A DNA stretch of 64,000 nt from the NCBI GenBank assembly GCA_035508435.1, contig DATJNA010000160.1, positions 1 to 64,000 of the forward strand, read 5' to 3'. The notes beneath the pieces were generated by a model, which was not told the DNA's origin, searched no databases, and was given only the letters and a program-made list of their open reading frames with translations. Below, piece by piece: positions 62,030 to 64,000 of the stretch. This stretch comes from JASHVB01 sp035508435 (GTDB lineage: Bacteria > Pseudomonadota > Alphaproteobacteria > Acetobacterales > Acetobacteraceae). Positions within the stretch are counted from its first letter, which is position 1; each line of letters starts with the position of its first letter. Position numbers and translations under genes: made by a program.

Positions 62030-64000
62030 ACAAGGGGTATTGCGTGGTGCCGCCCAGATGCACCACGAGTTCCGCCGGCGCTGGCAGGCTGCGGAACAAT
62101 GCGGTCGGCAGCCCCGCGTCGCCATCGGTCCAGCGCAGGCCAATCTCCGGCTCGAACGCATGGAAGCCATCGCTCAGGGCCGCATCGCTCGCTTCGATGC
62201 TGTGGAACCGCGAACCCTCGCGCACCACGACCCGGCGCACCGCAACACCAAGCGTTCGCGGGTCGCGCGCGGTGCCAAGTTCTGCCGGGGCACCCGCTCG
62301 CGAGACGATCCGCACCGAGCCGGCCCGGGCGGCCAGAGGGAATACGCAGGCGGTGCCCCAGTGCGCGACGGCATCCACCCGCTGCCCGTCGATGACCAGG
62401 TGCAGATCGGGATCGTCGGTCAGGCGCAACGCGGGGCGCGGGCCGGCGCGATCCAGCAGTTGCCGCCACGCGGCATCCACCAGCGGGCCACCCGTGAGCA
62501 CTGGCGCGCACGGCGGCTTGGGCGGCAATCCCCAACCGGTGTTGCCATTTTGGAACAACCAGCGATTGCCATCGTCACGGTAGCTCTCCGCCGGGGCGCC
62601 ATCGGCAAGCAGTACGTCGTGAGTTTCGAGTTCGATATGATAGATCGCCACCTGTTGCGCCCGGTCATCCCAATAGATGGAACGATGATTGACCAGGAAC
62701 TCCACGGGGATCAGCACGTTGTTGATGTAGAGTGCATGCCCCTTGGTCACATGCAGGTCGCGATGCGGCAGATTCTCGCCGAGTGCGCCCTTGCAGACGA
62801 CCACCGGCGTCGCGGCGCCGCGCCGGCCACGGGTCGCCAGCACCTGTCCGACACCGATCCACACGATCGGCCGCACGGCCCCGCTCAGCGTGATCACGCG
62901 ATCGCCGACCGCCAATTGCTCCACCGGCACCTCTCCCGCCGGTGTGGCGATCCTGGTGCCTTTGACAAAGCAGATCGCCTCGGCCTGGAGGGCGCCCGGC
63001 GTCGCCATCGCGTACGACGCCAACGCTGCACTGGCGAAGGTGATCTCGCCCGAGGTCGCGCCATTCACAATCACCGACACCAGCGAGCCGCTCTGGCTGA
63101 ATGTCGCCGCCTGTGCGGTCTGAACGATGATGGCATCGGCGCCGGCGAACTGTGCAACCGTCGCCTGGAACCCCGCCACATCGTCGATGGCAAGCATGCC
63201 CGTGCTGGCGAGGAAATCGACGACCTGTCCCGATCCTATTGCGCCATTCAACGTCAGATCGCTGCCCGAACTCACGGCCAGCGTGCCATTGCCGCTGATG
63301 CTGCCGGTGATATCCAGCGTGCCGCCGGTGGCCGTGACGGTGCCGATGTTGGTCAGCGGGCCGATGAACGTGCCGAAGCCGCTCAGCACATTGCTGTTGC
63401 TATTGCCGCCAAAGCTGATGGTGCTGCTGGCACTGGCGGAGGTGGCGATGGTGCCGCCGGCCAGCATGACGGTGCCATCATTATTGATGCTCTCGACCTC
63501 GACCACCCCGCCGTCACTAACCGACACGGTACTGCTCTCGGCCGGCCCGCCGACGTTCAGCACGCCGCCTGCGTCGACCAACTCCGCCCCGGCGCCGGTG
63601 ACGTCGAGGAGTGCGGTGCCGGCGTTGCCGCCACCGACAAAGACGTCGGCAATGCCGGACACGCCGTTGCCGTCGACGCGCAGCACACCGCCCGCCCCGA
63701 CCGTTACGGTGCCCGCTCCGGGCAACGCCGGCGGTGTCGGCGGCAGACCGAGCAACGCCGGGCTGATGGTCAGCGGATTGCCGATCTGCAGCGACTGCCC
63801 GACTTCGACGGTGCCGCCGTTGGTCACCGTCAGGCTGCCCGAGTCGCCGTAGGTGCCGACGACGATGTCGGTCTGCACCAGCAGGTCGCCATCGGTGGTC
63901 ACCAGCACGCTGCCGGTGCCGCCGCTATCGATCGTGCTGCCACCGTCGCCGATATCGAGGCCGCCGTCGCCCAGCCCGTCCACGCCAATGGTGACGCCGG
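61998..64000 (-). CDS. Hint-domain surface protein with beta-repeat N-terminus (partial)
   Basis: The reading frame runs off the right edge, so the 5' end is missing. The visible 660+ residues start with Gly/Ser/Thr-rich adhesin-like beta repeats (GSLTVTNGGTVEVGQSLQIG, VDAGGVLNVGGPAESSTVSV), followed by a Hint_2 (hedgehog/intein) domain. The latter has the nucleophile Cys in AICFVKGTRIATPAGEVPVE and the block HVTKGHALYINNVLIPVEFL. Hint domains of this group are thought to self-cleave or anchor secreted proteins and are frequent in Acetobacteraceae. The natural end is probably near TTQYPLF; the final GGSAGRAAA is encoded by the tandem repeat. Confidence 0.88.
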   Translation of the reverse strand, partial: GVTIGVDGLGDGGLDIGDGGSTIDSGGTGSVLVTTDGDLLVQTDIVVGTYGDSGSLTVTNGGTVEVGQSLQIGNPLTISPALLGLPPTPPALPGAGTVTVGAGGVLRVDGNGVSGIADVFVGGGNAGTALLDVTGAGAELVDAGGVLNVGGPAESSTVSVSDGGVVEVESINNDGTVMLAGGTIATSASASSTISFGGNSNSNVLSGFGTFIGPLTNIGTVTATGGTLDITGSISGNGTLAVSSGSDLTLNGAIGSGQVVDFLASTGMLAIDDVAGFQATVAQFAGADAIIVQTAQAATFSQSGSLVSVIVNGATSGEITFASAALASYAMATPGALQAEAICFVKGTRIATPAGEVPVEQLAVGDRVITLSGAVRPIVWIGVGQVLATRGRRGAATPVVVCKGALGENLPHRDLHVTKGHALYINNVLIPVEFLVNHRSIYWDDRAQQVAIYHIELETHDVLLADGAPAESYRDDGNRWLFQNGNTGWGLPPKPPCAPVLTGGPLVDAAWRQLLDRAGPRPALRLTDDPDLHLVIDGQRVDAVAHWGTACVFPLAARAGSVRIVSRAGAPAELGTARDPRTLGVAVRRVVVREGSRFHSIEASDAALSDGFHAFEPEIGLRWTDGDAGLPTALFRSLPAPAELVVHLGGTTQYPLFGGSAGRAAA

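Overview
The window is about 64 kb of very GC-rich DNA that reads as an alphaproteobacterial chromosome, most like an acetic-acid-bacterium relative (Acetobacteraceae/Rhodospirillales). The clues are a class I lysyl-tRNA synthetase, EipB (DUF1849), a DUF1489 protein, a Hint_2-domain surface protein, hydantoinase/GGT-rich metabolism and GMC/gluconate-dehydrogenase-type oxidoreductases. The family-level placement is inference. No rRNA, tRNA, CRISPR array, insertion sequence or phage gene was seen.

Layout: 0.4-12 kb is housekeeping and metabolism (Sco1-like copper chaperone, LLM monooxygenase, beta-hydroxyacid dehydrogenase, lysS overlapping an MprF-like flippase, two divergent gamma-glutamyltransferases, pncC, recX). 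12-21.5 kb carries a SPOR protein, a GGDEF-EAL c-di-GMP enzyme, eipB, an isochorismatase-fold hydrolase and a six-heme c-type cytochrome. 21.5-26.5 kb is an accessory island: a secreted protein, an orphan 402-aa protein, a Phd/VapC-type toxin-antitoxin pair with a visible promoter/operator, and a nucleosidase-domain gene with an unrecognised partner. 26.6-31.8 kb is catabolic (HyuB, SDR, AzgA purine permease, FAD oxidoreductase). 31.8-34.5 kb has mlaF, rlmE and ppx/gppA. 34.7-41.0 kb is a three-gene candidate conflict system: small membrane protein, TIR-domain protein and a 1416-aa nSTAND1 NTPase with a transmembrane segment and C-terminal beta-propeller. 41.3-54.3 kb has HyuA, enoyl-CoA hydratase, VOC, SDR, a pyruvate-oxidase-like ThDP enzyme, a membrane protein/gluconate-DH subunit 3/GMC set and two proteins of unknown function. 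54.6-55.1 kb holds a small secreted His-rich peptide with a clear terminator. 55.1-61.8 kb is a five-gene operon for a hydrogenase-4/complex-I-like membrane complex that keeps the small-subunit FeS cysteines but lacks the NiFe ligands and the intramembrane lysines of the antiporter-like subunits. The right edge cuts a Hint-domain beta-repeat surface protein.

A striking layer over the whole window is repeat DNA. Many intergenic gaps and some coding regions hold their own minisatellite (units mostly 17-19, 24, 33-36 or 42 bp), and two families of roughly 110-130-bp palindromic dispersed elements recur. In several places these repeats have become part of a gene: the C-terminus of an SDR, the middle of the HyfE/F-like protein, the signal peptide of the multiheme cytochrome, a linker between Walker A and Walker B of the STAND NTPase, and the 3' ends of the DUF1489 and Hint genes. 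One 17-bp array abuts the putative promoter of the TIR/STAND cassette.
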